The translations under genes and the position numbers were made by a program. From 1-14-0-10-45-29 sp964532715 (GTDB taxonomy: Archaea; Micrarchaeota; Micrarchaeia; Anstonellales; Anstonellaceae), in NCBI GenBank assembly GCA_964532715.1, contig CAZHIX010000007.1:1-28499 (forward strand): 28,499 nt of DNA. Reading direction: 5' to 3'. This document shows, in pieces, positions 1-7,117 of this stretch. Within the stretch, counting starts at the first letter, position 1. Every line of letters begins with the position of its first letter. The notes under the pieces are model-generated. The model worked only from the letters and a program-made list of their open reading frames with translations. It had not been told where the DNA came from and did no database searches.

Positions 1-37
1 CTTTAGTTTTTTCATAAATTTATTTAACGAGAGGAAC

Positions 38-463
38 TTATTTCGGGATATGACAATCTGCTATTCTTAGCATATCTTCTAATATAAGTTTAGAATCAAC
101 AACTTTGCCAAGTTTGTTTCTTACCCAATAAAATGTTCTTGCATTTGAATTTGTAATTATGTGTCTTGCAACTGAATATATAATTGCATTTTCTGATTCA
201 AGTTGTTGAGCTATCGCGCATGCATTTTGTATGTTTTTCCTCTGAGATAGTGTAAAAATTATGGCAAGTTTAACTAAATCATTTTTTTCTTTTTTTAGCT
301 TTTTTATAAGGATCGTATCGTATCTTCCATTCTCTTGCATATAAATATCTTTTACTGTATCAAATCTTGTCTTTTCTTGTTTACTATCAAGATTTATAAT
401 TATTTGATTTTTCATGCATTTGTTGGTATCCACTAAGCATTCATCAAATATTTTGCTTGGCAT
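38..463 (-). CDS. Hypothetical helical protein, about 141 aa
   Basis: I do not recognise this gene. The ATG at 463 is preferred over an in-frame TTG at 475 because GGTGAT, a good archaeal Shine-Dalgarno match, lies just upstream of the ATG, and a TATA-like box sits a further 50 bp upstream. The product starts MPSKIFDECL, has no signal peptide or membrane segment, and its middle (KKLKKEKNDLVKLAIIF onwards) reads as consecutive amphipathic helices, loosely like a HEAT or armadillo repeat. It lies downstream of, and on the same strand as, kae1 and purM, but about 170 bp and its own promoter separate it from kae1. The function is unknown. That it is a gene is likely; its role cannot be read from the sequence. 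Confidence 0.6.
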   Translation of the reverse strand: MPSKIFDECLVDTNKCMKNQIIINLDSKQEKTRFDTVKDIYMQENGRYDTILIKKLKKEKNDLVKLAIIFTLSQRKNIQNACAIAQQLESENAIIYSVARHIITNSNARTFYWVRNKLGKVVDSKLILEDMLRIADCHIPK

Positions 464-510
464 ATCTATCACCAATTGTTTATCGGCTCTATCTCTCTAT
501 GGGTTTTAAA

Positions 511-521
511 TATTATAAATA
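511..521 (-). promoter_or_regulatory. TATA-box promoter for the 38-463 gene
   Basis: On the minus strand this reads TATTTATAATA, an archaeal TATA box. Transcription would start about 25 bp downstream, near 490, leaving a short leader that contains the GGTGAT ribosome binding site of the gene starting at 463. Confidence 0.45.
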
Positions 522-634
522 TGTGTATGTATGCTCATACTAATAAACATATTTCGTTGTGGTTAAACTTCTGTATATATTCAAGACCTAAGCAGGTGGG
601 CTGTCAAATTCTTTAGATTTCTTTCTTGACTAAA

Positions 635-1627
635 TCACGCATCTACTCTCCACTTCTGGTCAGTCCACGCATCTTTGTAATCTATTTTCTTACCTGTGAT
701 ATATTGTAAATATCCTGCATATGCAACCATCGCTCCATTATCTGCGTTAAACTCATCATCGCATGTTAATGCTTCTGCCCCGTGCATTTTTGCCATCATG
801 TCAAGTTTTTGTATGAGCACTTTATTTTGTGCAACTCCGCCACATGCAATAATCTGTTTTTTTTCATAAAGCATAAGTGCTCTTTCGCTAGCTTCACAAA
901 CTTCACAAAATGCAGTTTGCATAAACGAATTGCACAAAAGTGCTTCATCCATTCTCCCTATCTTCTTTTTAGCATAACTAAATAATCCACTAAACGCAAA
1001 ATTCATTCCTTTTATTGTATATGGCATTAATTCGTATTTATCTGTTCTAAGTGCTTTTTTTGCAATAGTTGAACCATGTCCAAACTCATCTTTAAGCTCT
1101 CGTGAAAACATATCAAATAAATTTCCAAGACCAATATCTAAAGTCTCTCCAAGGACTCTAAATTTTTTGAAGCTCTCGCCGTTCTTGTTTTCACATTCTT
1201 GCTCAACAATTATTTGAGTATTTGCTCCACTAACATAAACGATTATCGGATCCAAAAATTTTGTTTGCCATTTTGCAATCTCTATGTGCGCTTGACAATG
1301 ATTTATTGCAACAAGTGCGATATCAAATTTCGCACTTAGAAAACTTGCACACGCGCATCCTATTTGTAAACATGGTCCAAGTCCCGGACCTGCACAATAA
1401 GCGACAACATCAATGTCCTTCATACTTAATTTGGCAGTTTTAAGCGCACGTCTAATCGTCTCATTTGCGTTTTGAGCATGATGTTCAGATGCTTTTCTTG
1501 GAATAATCCCTTGTCCTGCAGGTGTTTTATAATAAGCCTTCTCATTTGATAATATCTTGTCAAGTTTTGAATCGTATATTCCAACTCCAAATGTGTGTGC
1601 CGTTGATTCAATTCCAAGAACTTTCAT
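635..1627 (-). CDS. kae1: KEOPS complex tRNA threonylcarbamoyltransferase Kae1
   Basis: This enzyme transfers the threonylcarbamoyl group to A37 of ANN-decoding tRNAs as the catalytic subunit of the archaeal KEOPS complex. Seen: the N-terminal ASKHA signature MKVLGIESTAHTFGVGI, GQGIIPR near residue 39, AGPGLGPCL near 79, the NHCQAHIEI segment with metal ligands His110 and His114, the YVSGANTQII phosphate-binding loop near 131, and the C-terminal DNGAM motif with Asp296 as third metal ligand. At 330 aa it has the normal length of stand-alone Kae1; the Bud32 kinase domain that is fused to Kae1 in many archaea is absent. It starts at an ATG with AAGGAGA upstream, 22 bp after the end of purM, so the two are probably cotranscribed. 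The identification is firm. Confidence 0.97.
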   Translation of the reverse strand: MKVLGIESTAHTFGVGIYDSKLDKILSNEKAYYKTPAGQGIIPRKASEHHAQNANETIRRALKTAKLSMKDIDVVAYCAGPGLGPCLQIGCACASFLSAKFDIALVAINHCQAHIEIAKWQTKFLDPIIVYVSGANTQIIVEQECENKNGESFKKFRVLGETLDIGLGNLFDMFSRELKDEFGHGSTIAKKALRTDKYELMPYTIKGMNFAFSGLFSYAKKKIGRMDEALLCNSFMQTAFCEVCEASERALMLYEKKQIIACGGVAQNKVLIQKLDMMAKMHGAEALTCDDEFNADNGAMVAYAGYLQYITGKKIDYKDAWTDQKWRVDA

Positions 1628-1649
1628 ATTCTTCTTTCTCCTTATTGAT

Positions 1650-2657
1650 TCATGTAAGATTTATCTTTTCATCTTTGGTTTGCAATATGACTGAATTTTG
1701 AGAAATCGCCTTGCCAATCACAGATGCACTAATTTTGTTTTTTTTACATATACTCAAAACATTTTCTTCATTATCTTTTGAAACTGCTAAAACCATTCCG
1801 ACTCCCATATTAAATGTGCGATAAAGTTCTTTTTTATTATTAATCTGTTTTTGTAGTTGTGCAAATATACCCTCTGGCTCTGGCATGTTATCAAGTAAAA
1901 ATCCACATTTAGCATGTTCGCCTATTCGTGAGAGTTTTGAAAATGCTCCCCCCGTTATATGGGCAATTGCATTTATTTTTACATTACTGATAATCTCCAT
2001 TATCACATCAACATAAATTTTTGTGGGAATAAGCATCTGTTCTGCCCAATCTTTTGAGTCCAAAACTTTTCTTGCAAGACTAAAACCATTGGAATGCAAT
2101 CCACTTGATTCAAGCCCAATCAAAACATCGTTTTCTTCAACGTCTTTTCCAAGAATCGGTTCAGCCTCATTTATCCCGACCACTGTCATCGCTAAATCAT
2201 AGTCTGCATGTTTTGATGGTTTATCCGATTTAATCATATCTGCAAGTATAGCTGTCTCTCCGCCAACAAGTGCAATTTTTGATTGTTTACAACCACTGAC
2301 AATTCCATTCATTATTTGCTCAACTAATTCTTCATCAGTGCGTGATAGTGCAATATAATCCACTCCGACAATCGGGCGTGAACCGACACAAATCAAATCA
2401 TTTGCGTTCATCGCAACCGCATCAATTCCAATCGTATCGTGCTTATTCATTTGTTGTGCAACTAATATTTTTGTTCCAACTCCATCTGTATGTACTGTGA
2501 ATTTTGTATTATTCACTTCAAAAAATCCTGCATAGTGTCCTGCAACAAAATTTGGTGTATATTTATTTGCAGTTTGCAATAGTGCAGAATTTATCTTACC
2601 TTGCATCTTTCTTATGCGTCCGATATCTACTCCCATCTGTGCGTAAGTGTTTTCCAT
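1650..2657 (-). CDS. purM: Phosphoribosylformylglycinamidine cyclo-ligase (AIR synthetase)
   Basis: PurM closes the imidazole ring of AIR from FGAM with ATP in de novo purine synthesis. Seen, in order: YAQMGVDIGRI at the N terminus, HTDGVGTKIL, the MNANDLICVGSRP helix, GGETAILADM, LESSGLHSNGFSLAR, AHITGGAFSKL and YRTFNMGVGM, all hallmark blocks of the family. With the ATG at 2657 the protein is 335 aa, normal for PurM. An upstream in-frame TTG at 2678 would add seven residues, but the ATG places MENTYAQMGVDI exactly where relatives begin and lies about 30 bp from a TATA box, giving a very short leader. It is transcribed with kae1 downstream and divergently from the DUF350 gene. Confidence 0.96.
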   Translation of the reverse strand: MENTYAQMGVDIGRIRKMQGKINSALLQTANKYTPNFVAGHYAGFFEVNNTKFTVHTDGVGTKILVAQQMNKHDTIGIDAVAMNANDLICVGSRPIVGVDYIALSRTDEELVEQIMNGIVSGCKQSKIALVGGETAILADMIKSDKPSKHADYDLAMTVVGINEAEPILGKDVEENDVLIGLESSGLHSNGFSLARKVLDSKDWAEQMLIPTKIYVDVIMEIISNVKINAIAHITGGAFSKLSRIGEHAKCGFLLDNMPEPEGIFAQLQKQINNKKELYRTFNMGVGMVLAVSKDNEENVLSICKKNKISASVIGKAISQNSVILQTKDEKINLT

Positions 2658-2680
2658 GCTTAATTTAGTCTCCGCCAAGC

Positions 2681-2694
2681 TTATAAATATAAAA
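2681..2694. promoter_or_regulatory. Shared divergent TATA region for purM and the DUF350 gene
   Basis: The stretch TTATAAATATAAAA is TATA-like on both strands. On the plus strand, start would fall near 2708, before the GGGTGAT site of the DUF350 gene. On the minus strand, start would fall near 2660, directly at the purM ATG at 2657. One AT-rich element may therefore serve both genes. Confidence 0.5.
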
Positions 2695-2727
2695 TCTGTG
2701 CAAATCTGCAGTATAGTGGGTGATACT

Positions 2728-3267
2728 ATGTTGGAAGCAGATACTTTGGTATCTATGGTTTTAGGAGTAGTGCTTGCTCTTTTGCAACTTTTAATCTCTC
2801 TTTCTCTTGCTACGGCGACTGTCTATTTGGCTATTCGTCTATTTGACAAAACCACGAAGGAAATAAACGAGATGCAAGAGATAAAAAAAGGAAACGTTGC
2901 AGTGGCAATATTACTTGCATTTGTTGTGTTATCTGTGGCGTCAGTTGTGCAAGTAGGTGTTGAAAATTTGACTTATCTTATAACTCCAAGTCAATCGCTT
3001 AATGTGATGATGGCAGGTATGCTTGTCGGTGTGGTTCAACTTTTAATTGGTATTGGGGTTGCAATATTTGCAGTTAATCTTGCAATACGTGTATTTGATA
3101 CTGTTGCAGTGGATATTGATCTTCTAAAAGAACTCAAAAAAGGCAACGTGGCCGTGGCTATTTTGTTATCTGGAGTATTACTTGCAATTTCATTCGTTAT
3201 TCGTGCAGGTGTCTCTGGTCTTGCAAGTTCGGTTGACCCATTAGCTCTTGTTGGGCTTATGGGATAA
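2728..3267 (+). CDS. DUF350 (UPF0719-like) membrane protein with two tandem repeats
   Basis: The protein (179 aa) consists of two similar halves. Each half has a hydrophobic helix (MVLGVVLALLQLLISL; MLVGVVQLLIGIGVAIF), an amphipathic turn with a conserved (A/L)AIR(L/V)FD block, a polar stretch ending in KKGNVAVAILL, and a second hydrophobic helix. That gives four membrane segments and matches the internal duplication typical of DUF350 proteins. The family function is not settled. The ATG at 2728 is chosen over longer in-frame starts because GGGTGAT lies immediately upstream and the longer frame would overlap purM. The stop codon runs straight into a T-rich terminator. It appears to be a single-gene unit. 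Confidence 0.85.
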   Translation: MLEADTLVSMVLGVVLALLQLLISLSLATATVYLAIRLFDKTTKEINEMQEIKKGNVAVAILLAFVVLSVASVVQVGVENLTYLITPSQSLNVMMAGMLVGVVQLLIGIGVAIFAVNLAIRVFDTVAVDIDLLKELKKGNVAVAILLSGVLLAISFVIRAGVSGLASSVDPLALVGLMG

Positions 3268-3288
3268 TTTTTTTCTTTTTATTCTTTT
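3268..3288 (+). terminator. Poly-T terminator after the DUF350 gene
   Basis: A run of seven T, then CTTTTT and further T clusters, begins directly at the stop codon. No stem precedes it, as is usual for archaeal intrinsic termination. Confidence 0.6.
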
Positions 3289-3292
3289 GTGT

Positions 3293-3317
3293 GTATATGT
3301 ATGCGAATTGCATATAC
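3293..3317. repeat. Palindromic element upstream of the restriction gene
   Basis: GTATATG and CATATAC form 7-bp inverted arms around an 11-bp centre, and inside them TATGC-GAATT-GCATA (3300-3314) forms a second inverted repeat. The core TATGCGAATT also occurs at 5471-5480, upstream of the methyltransferase gene. It lies about 40 bp upstream of the restriction gene TATA box. An operator is possible but unproven. Confidence 0.4.
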
Positions 3318-3354
3318 CTGAGTAATAGCATTTTTTGTCTCTATCTGTTTTGTG

Positions 3355-3364
3355 TTTTTATATA
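3355..3364 (+). promoter_or_regulatory. TATA box of the restriction endonuclease gene
   Basis: TTTTTATATA is centred about 25 bp before the ATG at 3386 and no Shine-Dalgarno site precedes that ATG, so the mRNA is probably leaderless. Confidence 0.55.
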
Positions 3365-3385
3365 TTTGTACTTACAATTTCAGTT

Positions 3386-4432
3386 ATGTACTATCAAGTA
3401 ACAAAAAAAGATTTAGATGTTTGTCTTAAGTTTGCAATAGATTACCATTTAGACGAAACTAAGTCGGCTACAAACAGAACTACTGGTCAATATAGGGGGC
3501 TTGGGGGCATAATTGATAGTTTTGTTATAGGCAAACTTATAGAAATAGGTGTAAGTAAAATCATTGAAAAAGAATCAAATAAAGTGTGTAATCTTGATTT
3601 CAATATTCACAAATTAACTAAAGAGTCAATCTCAGATCCAGATATTATCTCAATATCTGAAGGCTCAAAAACGCGCACTCCAAATCTATATGTGGAAATC
3701 AAAAATATATCTGAATCTGATCGTTGGATCGGTCTTACTACTGAGCAATTCAACACTATACTTTCAAATAAATTGGTGAATCAAAACCCAAAAAATGTCT
3801 TTCTTATTTATGCTAGTTTAGAAACAAAAAACAAAAATAAAGATATAGATCCACTCGGGATTTATCTTAAATCAAATATAAATTTAGATCTACTAAAAAA
3901 ATTTTGTGATGTTGGAGATCTGCATGTATCTATAAAATATGTACTTAACGGTCAGGATTTTACAAAATTTGCAACACACTTCAATCAAGGTTCGTTTTTA
4001 TATGAAACAGATATATTCAAAGAAGCACGTCCAGTTACTTGCAAAAAAGTTCTTAGCGGTTCGTTTGAAAAATTAAAACACAAACAAGGTCAGTTTCCAA
4101 TCATCATGACTGATGCTTATCCGTCTCCAAAAGAATTTGGGGATTTTACTTATACTGGGGATATAACTATTTATCATAAAAAAAATTTCAAAAACAACAA
4201 AGAATCTTCACGCAGAATATATGTAGTCGCAAATAAAGACACTCAAATATCAAATCGTGTACTTGGTCAATTTTTTCTAAAACAAAATAAAGTTTATGGG
4301 TGTAATTTCTGCACAGTTGGAAGAAATCCATCTCTAAAACGTAACAATATTTGGATTGCTCATCGAAATCTCAAATTTATATTAGCTTTATCTACTGAGC
4401 AACTTGTTTGCTTTATATCAAAAACAATCTAA
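3386..4432 (+). CDS. Probable type II restriction endonuclease (PD-(D/E)XK fold)
   Basis: The product (348 aa) is inferred to be the endonuclease partner of the cytosine methyltransferase encoded tail-to-tail with it, with only 3 bp between the stop codons. A plausible PD-(D/E)XK active site is visible: Asp84-Pro85-Asp86, then Glu104-Ile-Lys106 in LYVEIKN on a predicted beta strand. There is no signal peptide or membrane segment with this start; a longer in-frame start at 3335 would add a hydrophobic stretch that looks spurious and overlaps the TATA box. The ATG at 3386 fits a leaderless mRNA. The family and recognition site cannot be read directly. The methyltransferase context gives most of the support; without it the gene would be called hypothetical. 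Confidence 0.75.
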   Translation: MYYQVTKKDLDVCLKFAIDYHLDETKSATNRTTGQYRGLGGIIDSFVIGKLIEIGVSKIIEKESNKVCNLDFNIHKLTKESISDPDIISISEGSKTRTPNLYVEIKNISESDRWIGLTTEQFNTILSNKLVNQNPKNVFLIYASLETKNKNKDIDPLGIYLKSNINLDLLKKFCDVGDLHVSIKYVLNGQDFTKFATHFNQGSFLYETDIFKEARPVTCKKVLSGSFEKLKHKQGQFPIIMTDAYPSPKEFGDFTYTGDITIYHKKNFKNNKESSRRIYVVANKDTQISNRVLGQFFLKQNKVYGCNFCTVGRNPSLKRNNIWIAHRNLKFILALSTEQLVCFISKTI

Positions 4433-4435
4433 AAT

Positions 4436-5431
4436 TTAGTTTTTAGCGCATGCTATCATCATGTCTTTTTCTCTAATCTCATCAAGTAGGGCTTTTTGTA
4501 TTTTTTCTGCTATTCTAAACACAACTGGTACATTAACGCTATTGCCTGCCTGATGGTACAAATGGCTATCTGCTAACTCTTGTGGTAATTTATATGTGCT
4601 AGGAAATCCTTGAAGTAAAAAGCATTCACGCGGTGTCAATTTTCTTATCCCAATCGTATTTTTTATTATCGGAACATTATGTCCACCACTGCCCATATTT
4701 GCAGTAAGTGTTGGGCAAACTCCTCTTTTGTTCTCTCTTACGTACCTTCTTCTCCACTGATATACTGTCTGTTCAGAATTGATATCGTTTTTTATACGTT
4801 CATATAATGGTTTATCGTTGTAATAATATTTTGAATCTGCTTTTTGTGCAACATAATCTCTAAAGCTTTTTTTCAAAGGTATCTGAGATGGAAATTCAAA
4901 AGCTTCTGCCTTTTTCTTATCTAAAAAGCCGACTATATAAATGCGTTCTCTATTCTGAGGTATGTTTCCATGTTTCATACTATTTAAAACTTGTGATTTT
5001 ATTGTGTATCCCAGATTCTCCAAAGTCTGTTTTATTATATTGAAAGTTCTACCTTTATCATGGGTTTTTAAATTTTTGACATTTTCCAAAAAAAATACCT
5101 GCGGTTTTCTTGCTTCTAAAATATCTGCTATTCTTAAAAACAAATTTCCCCGTCCTTTCTCATCTGCAAATCCTTTGCGATACCCTGCAATTGAAAAAGC
5201 CTGACATGGAAATCCCCCTAAAAGAACATCAAAATCTGGTATATCTTCGATATTTAATTTCCATATATCTTCAAGTGTAAGTTTTGGATACGAAAAATTC
5301 AAGTCGTATGTTTTTTTGCACTCTTTATCAAAATCATTTGCAAAAACTGTTTCAAAGCCAGCCATTTCAAATCCGAGTCTAACTCCCCCAACACCTGCAA
5401 AAAGGTCAATCGTTTTAATTGTTTTTTGCAT
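4436..5431 (-). CDS. DNA (cytosine-5) methyltransferase, type II
   Basis: This enzyme methylates C5 of cytosine in DNA using S-adenosylmethionine, protecting host sites from the adjacent endonuclease. Motif I is DLFAGVGGVRLGF (residues 9-21), motif IV GGFPCQAFS with the catalytic Cys76, motif VI FLENVKN with Glu116, motif VIII QNRERIY near 159, then the variable target-recognition region with GGHNVPI, and the C-terminal motifs RKLTPRECFLLQGFP and HQAGNSVNVPVV. The 331-aa length is typical of M.HhaI-like enzymes. The ATG at 5431 has GGTG upstream and puts motif I nine residues in; the frame stays open 23 codons further upstream but without family similarity. The gene converges on the endonuclease gene. 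The target sequence is unknown. Confidence 0.95.
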   Translation of the reverse strand: MQKTIKTIDLFAGVGGVRLGFEMAGFETVFANDFDKECKKTYDLNFSYPKLTLEDIWKLNIEDIPDFDVLLGGFPCQAFSIAGYRKGFADEKGRGNLFLRIADILEARKPQVFFLENVKNLKTHDKGRTFNIIKQTLENLGYTIKSQVLNSMKHGNIPQNRERIYIVGFLDKKKAEAFEFPSQIPLKKSFRDYVAQKADSKYYYNDKPLYERIKNDINSEQTVYQWRRRYVRENKRGVCPTLTANMGSGGHNVPIIKNTIGIRKLTPRECFLLQGFPSTYKLPQELADSHLYHQAGNSVNVPVVFRIAEKIQKALLDEIREKDMMIACAKN

Positions 5432-5470
5432 TTTTACACCATCAATTTTCTTGTGCGTCCGTGCGCGAGA

Positions 5471-5491
5471 TATGCGAATTTGCAAAGCATA
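5471..5491. repeat. Palindromic element upstream of the methyltransferase
   Basis: TATGC and GCATA form inverted arms around GAATTTGCAAA, 40 bp upstream of the methyltransferase ATG. The left part (TATGCGAATT) is identical to the element at 3300-3309 upstream of the endonuclease gene. The element may lie in the 5' leader, because the nearest good TATA-like stretch on this strand is around 5537-5549. Confidence 0.4.
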
Positions 5492-5637
5492 CCCGAACAT
5501 TCACGTCTGAATTTTTTGACATTCTGATTTTTTTTTGTCTTTTTAATTAATTTGCTCTCAAGAAATATTCTTGTTTATTTTTATATTAGCTATGCAAACC
5601 CTTATTTTCCGCTCAACTATCTCATTACTATGATATT

Positions 5638-6381
5638 TTAATCATTTTGCCTTATCTTAAAAAGTCTGCAAGCGTTCTCAAACGTGATGTTCATCACGTC
5701 TTGTGCAGGTATACCTTTGTATTCGCTAATCATTTTTATTGAGTTCATGGTATCTGCGCTGTGTTTTGCAACATAAGGTGCATCTGATTCTACAAGCAAA
5801 TGTTCAATCGGTATGTTTTTGATTATTTTTTTTCTTTGTTTGCTTTTTAGAGGTGGGATTGATACAAACCATCCACGTTCAACTGCAATTTTTGCCTGTT
5901 CTAATTTACCATCAAAACAATGAAGCATTACTCTATCACATTGAGATGCAAGAAGTTGAGATATACATTCAGCCTCTGCTTTTCTTGAATGTATCACTAT
6001 TGCAAGGTTCATTTTTTTGGATAGTTCTATCATCTGTTCAAATGCCTCAAATTGTCGCTGTTTATGCTCATGAGTTTTTGCCCAATGTCTATCCAATCCT
6101 ACCTCTCCTATTGCAACAAGATGTGAATTATTACTTTGAGCTTCAATCTGCGTCTTTACTTTTTCTATTTGTTCAAAAACATCTGAATACAAATCTTCAC
6201 GTTGTATTTCTTGAGGTGCGAGTCCAAGCGATATATACGCGTTTTTGTAATCTTTGAATTTTTCAATTACCTGTTCATTTGATTTGTAAGAATATCCGCA
6301 GAGCAAAAACGTTTGTCCAACCTCTATATTCTCATGCAGATGTGTGTGAGCATCAAATAGTTTCAAATAATCATTTTTCAC
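5638..6381 (-). CDS. TatD-family metal-dependent hydrolase (DNase)
   Basis: TatD proteins are TIM-barrel metallohydrolases, often with 3'-5' exonuclease activity on DNA. All metal ligands are visible: His12 and His14 in FDAHTHLH, Glu93 in GEVGLD, His131 in IVIHSRKA, His154 in VMLHCFDG and Asp200 in LLVESDAPY. The 247-aa length is normal. The start is a GTG at 6381 whose TATA-like box lies 26 bp upstream, consistent with a leaderless mRNA. The gene is divergent from the secretion-like operon and is followed by the methyltransferase gene 206 bp downstream, with no sign of cotranscription. The substrate is not predictable. The family call is firm. Confidence 0.93.
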   Translation of the reverse strand: MKNDYLKLFDAHTHLHENIEVGQTFLLCGYSYKSNEQVIEKFKDYKNAYISLGLAPQEIQREDLYSDVFEQIEKVKTQIEAQSNNSHLVAIGEVGLDRHWAKTHEHKQRQFEAFEQMIELSKKMNLAIVIHSRKAEAECISQLLASQCDRVMLHCFDGKLEQAKIAVERGWFVSIPPLKSKQRKKIIKNIPIEHLLVESDAPYVAKHSADTMNSIKMISEYKGIPAQDVMNITFENACRLFKIRQND

Positions 6382-6402
6382 ATTTTAAGTTTGTATTTTT
6401 AG

Positions 6403-6411
6403 GTTTATAAT
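6403..6411 (-). promoter_or_regulatory. TATA box for the TatD gene
   Basis: On the minus strand this reads ATTATAAAC, centred 26 bp before the GTG start at 6381. The spacing implies that transcription begins at or next to the start codon. Confidence 0.45.
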
Positions 6412-6480
6412 CCTCAACTTCAATTTTTCTATATTTCCTATCGTCTATGTGCCAATCTAAAATCACGTTTTTTGTGCTAT

Positions 6481-6490
6481 CTTTATATAC
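6481..6490 (+). promoter_or_regulatory. TATA box for the secretion-like operon
   Basis: CTTTATATAC lies about 45 bp before the first ATG at 6531, which is preceded by the strong site GGGGGATT. No other promoter of this quality is seen until 13003, which supports one operon from 6531 to 12991. Confidence 0.5.
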
Positions 6491-6530
6491 ATTATACTCG
6501 TCTGTTACTTCAATTGAAATGGGGGATTGT

Positions 6531-6908
6531 ATGAAATTTTCGCAACTTGTGCTATTTGCACTAACTATTCTATGTGTGCCTATATCTGTATTTGCTCAAG
6601 AAGATGTCAATCAAACCGACTCAAATACTCAACTTGTTGTCGTTTCAAATTCGCAAAATATAGATAGTCCGTGGGCAGAAAATTCCAAAATTTGTATTTT
6701 TGTTCGTGAATGGATACTCAAGGGAATGTTCTTGGTGGTTCTGTTAGTGTTTCTAGCCGGAGTTGCAACAATCTCAGGAGCCGCATTTCCTGAATGGAGA
6801 GATTATGGTTCAAAAATGGTTCTTGGTTCAATAGGTTCAATGATTCTCTATATAATTGGAATGCAGGCTTTGAGGTTTTTCATGGGGACTACAATTTGTG
6901 GTCTTTAG
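6531..6908 (+). CDS. VirB2/TrbC-like pilin candidate
   Basis: This 125-aa protein has a clear signal peptide (MKFSQLVLFALTILCVPISVFA, cleavage likely after Ala22), a short polar exported segment, then two hydrophobic helices (about residues 64-84 and 95-115) joined by a short charged loop (PEWRDYGSK). Signal peptide plus two helices plus small size is the layout of VirB2/TrbC pilins of type IV secretion systems. Two cysteines, Cys55 and Cys123, flank the helices and could pair. The ATG at 6531 is chosen for its GGGGGATT site; an in-frame extension to 6447 has no support and runs through the TATA box. It is the first gene of the VirB4 operon. The pilin role is inferred from layout and context. 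Confidence 0.7.
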   Translation: MKFSQLVLFALTILCVPISVFAQEDVNQTDSNTQLVVVSNSQNIDSPWAENSKICIFVREWILKGMFLVVLLVFLAGVATISGAAFPEWRDYGSKMVLGSIGSMILYIIGMQALRFFMGTTICGL

Positions 6909-6925
6909 ATTAGGTGGGGAATAAA

Positions 6926-7117
6926 ATGGCTGAAGTTCTTAGTGAGCTCATAACAAACTTGAATATGCTTACCAACGTTCTTTTGGTAATAGTTATGATA
7001 ATCTCTATTGCGATGATTGCCTATCCCGATCCAACTGTAAGACACAACGGAACAATCGCGTTTTTAGTGACGCTTCTGGCAGCTATATTCACAAACCTGC
7101 CAATAAGCGTGGTCTAG
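6926..7117 (+). CDS. Small two-TM protein of the secretion-like operon
   Basis: The 63-aa product MAEVLSELITNLNMLTNVLL... has two hydrophobic helices separated by the short polar turn AYPDPTVRHNGT. The ATG at 6926 follows AGGTGGGGA closely; an in-frame GTG at 6914 lies inside that binding site and is unlikely. Its stop codon abuts the ATG of the next gene with no gap, so the two are probably translationally coupled. The size and position recall small inner-membrane components (VirB3-like or a second pilin-like subunit), but the PrgI-like domain that often fills that place is already fused to the VirB4 protein downstream. The function remains open. Confidence 0.7.
   Translation: MAEVLSELITNLNMLTNVLLVIVMIISIAMIAYPDPTVRHNGTIAFLVTLLAAIFTNLPISVV

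Noticed and set aside
3335..3385. Longer N terminus with a membrane helix for the restriction endonuclease
   Set aside because: The extra 17 codons cover the TATA box and have no ribosome binding site; the hydrophobic look comes from T-rich promoter DNA.
5853..6257. Open frame of 134 codons on the plus strand inside the TatD gene
   Set aside because: It lies antisense to a gene with all catalytic motifs intact, has a frame phase that avoids stops by codon bias, and resembles nothing.
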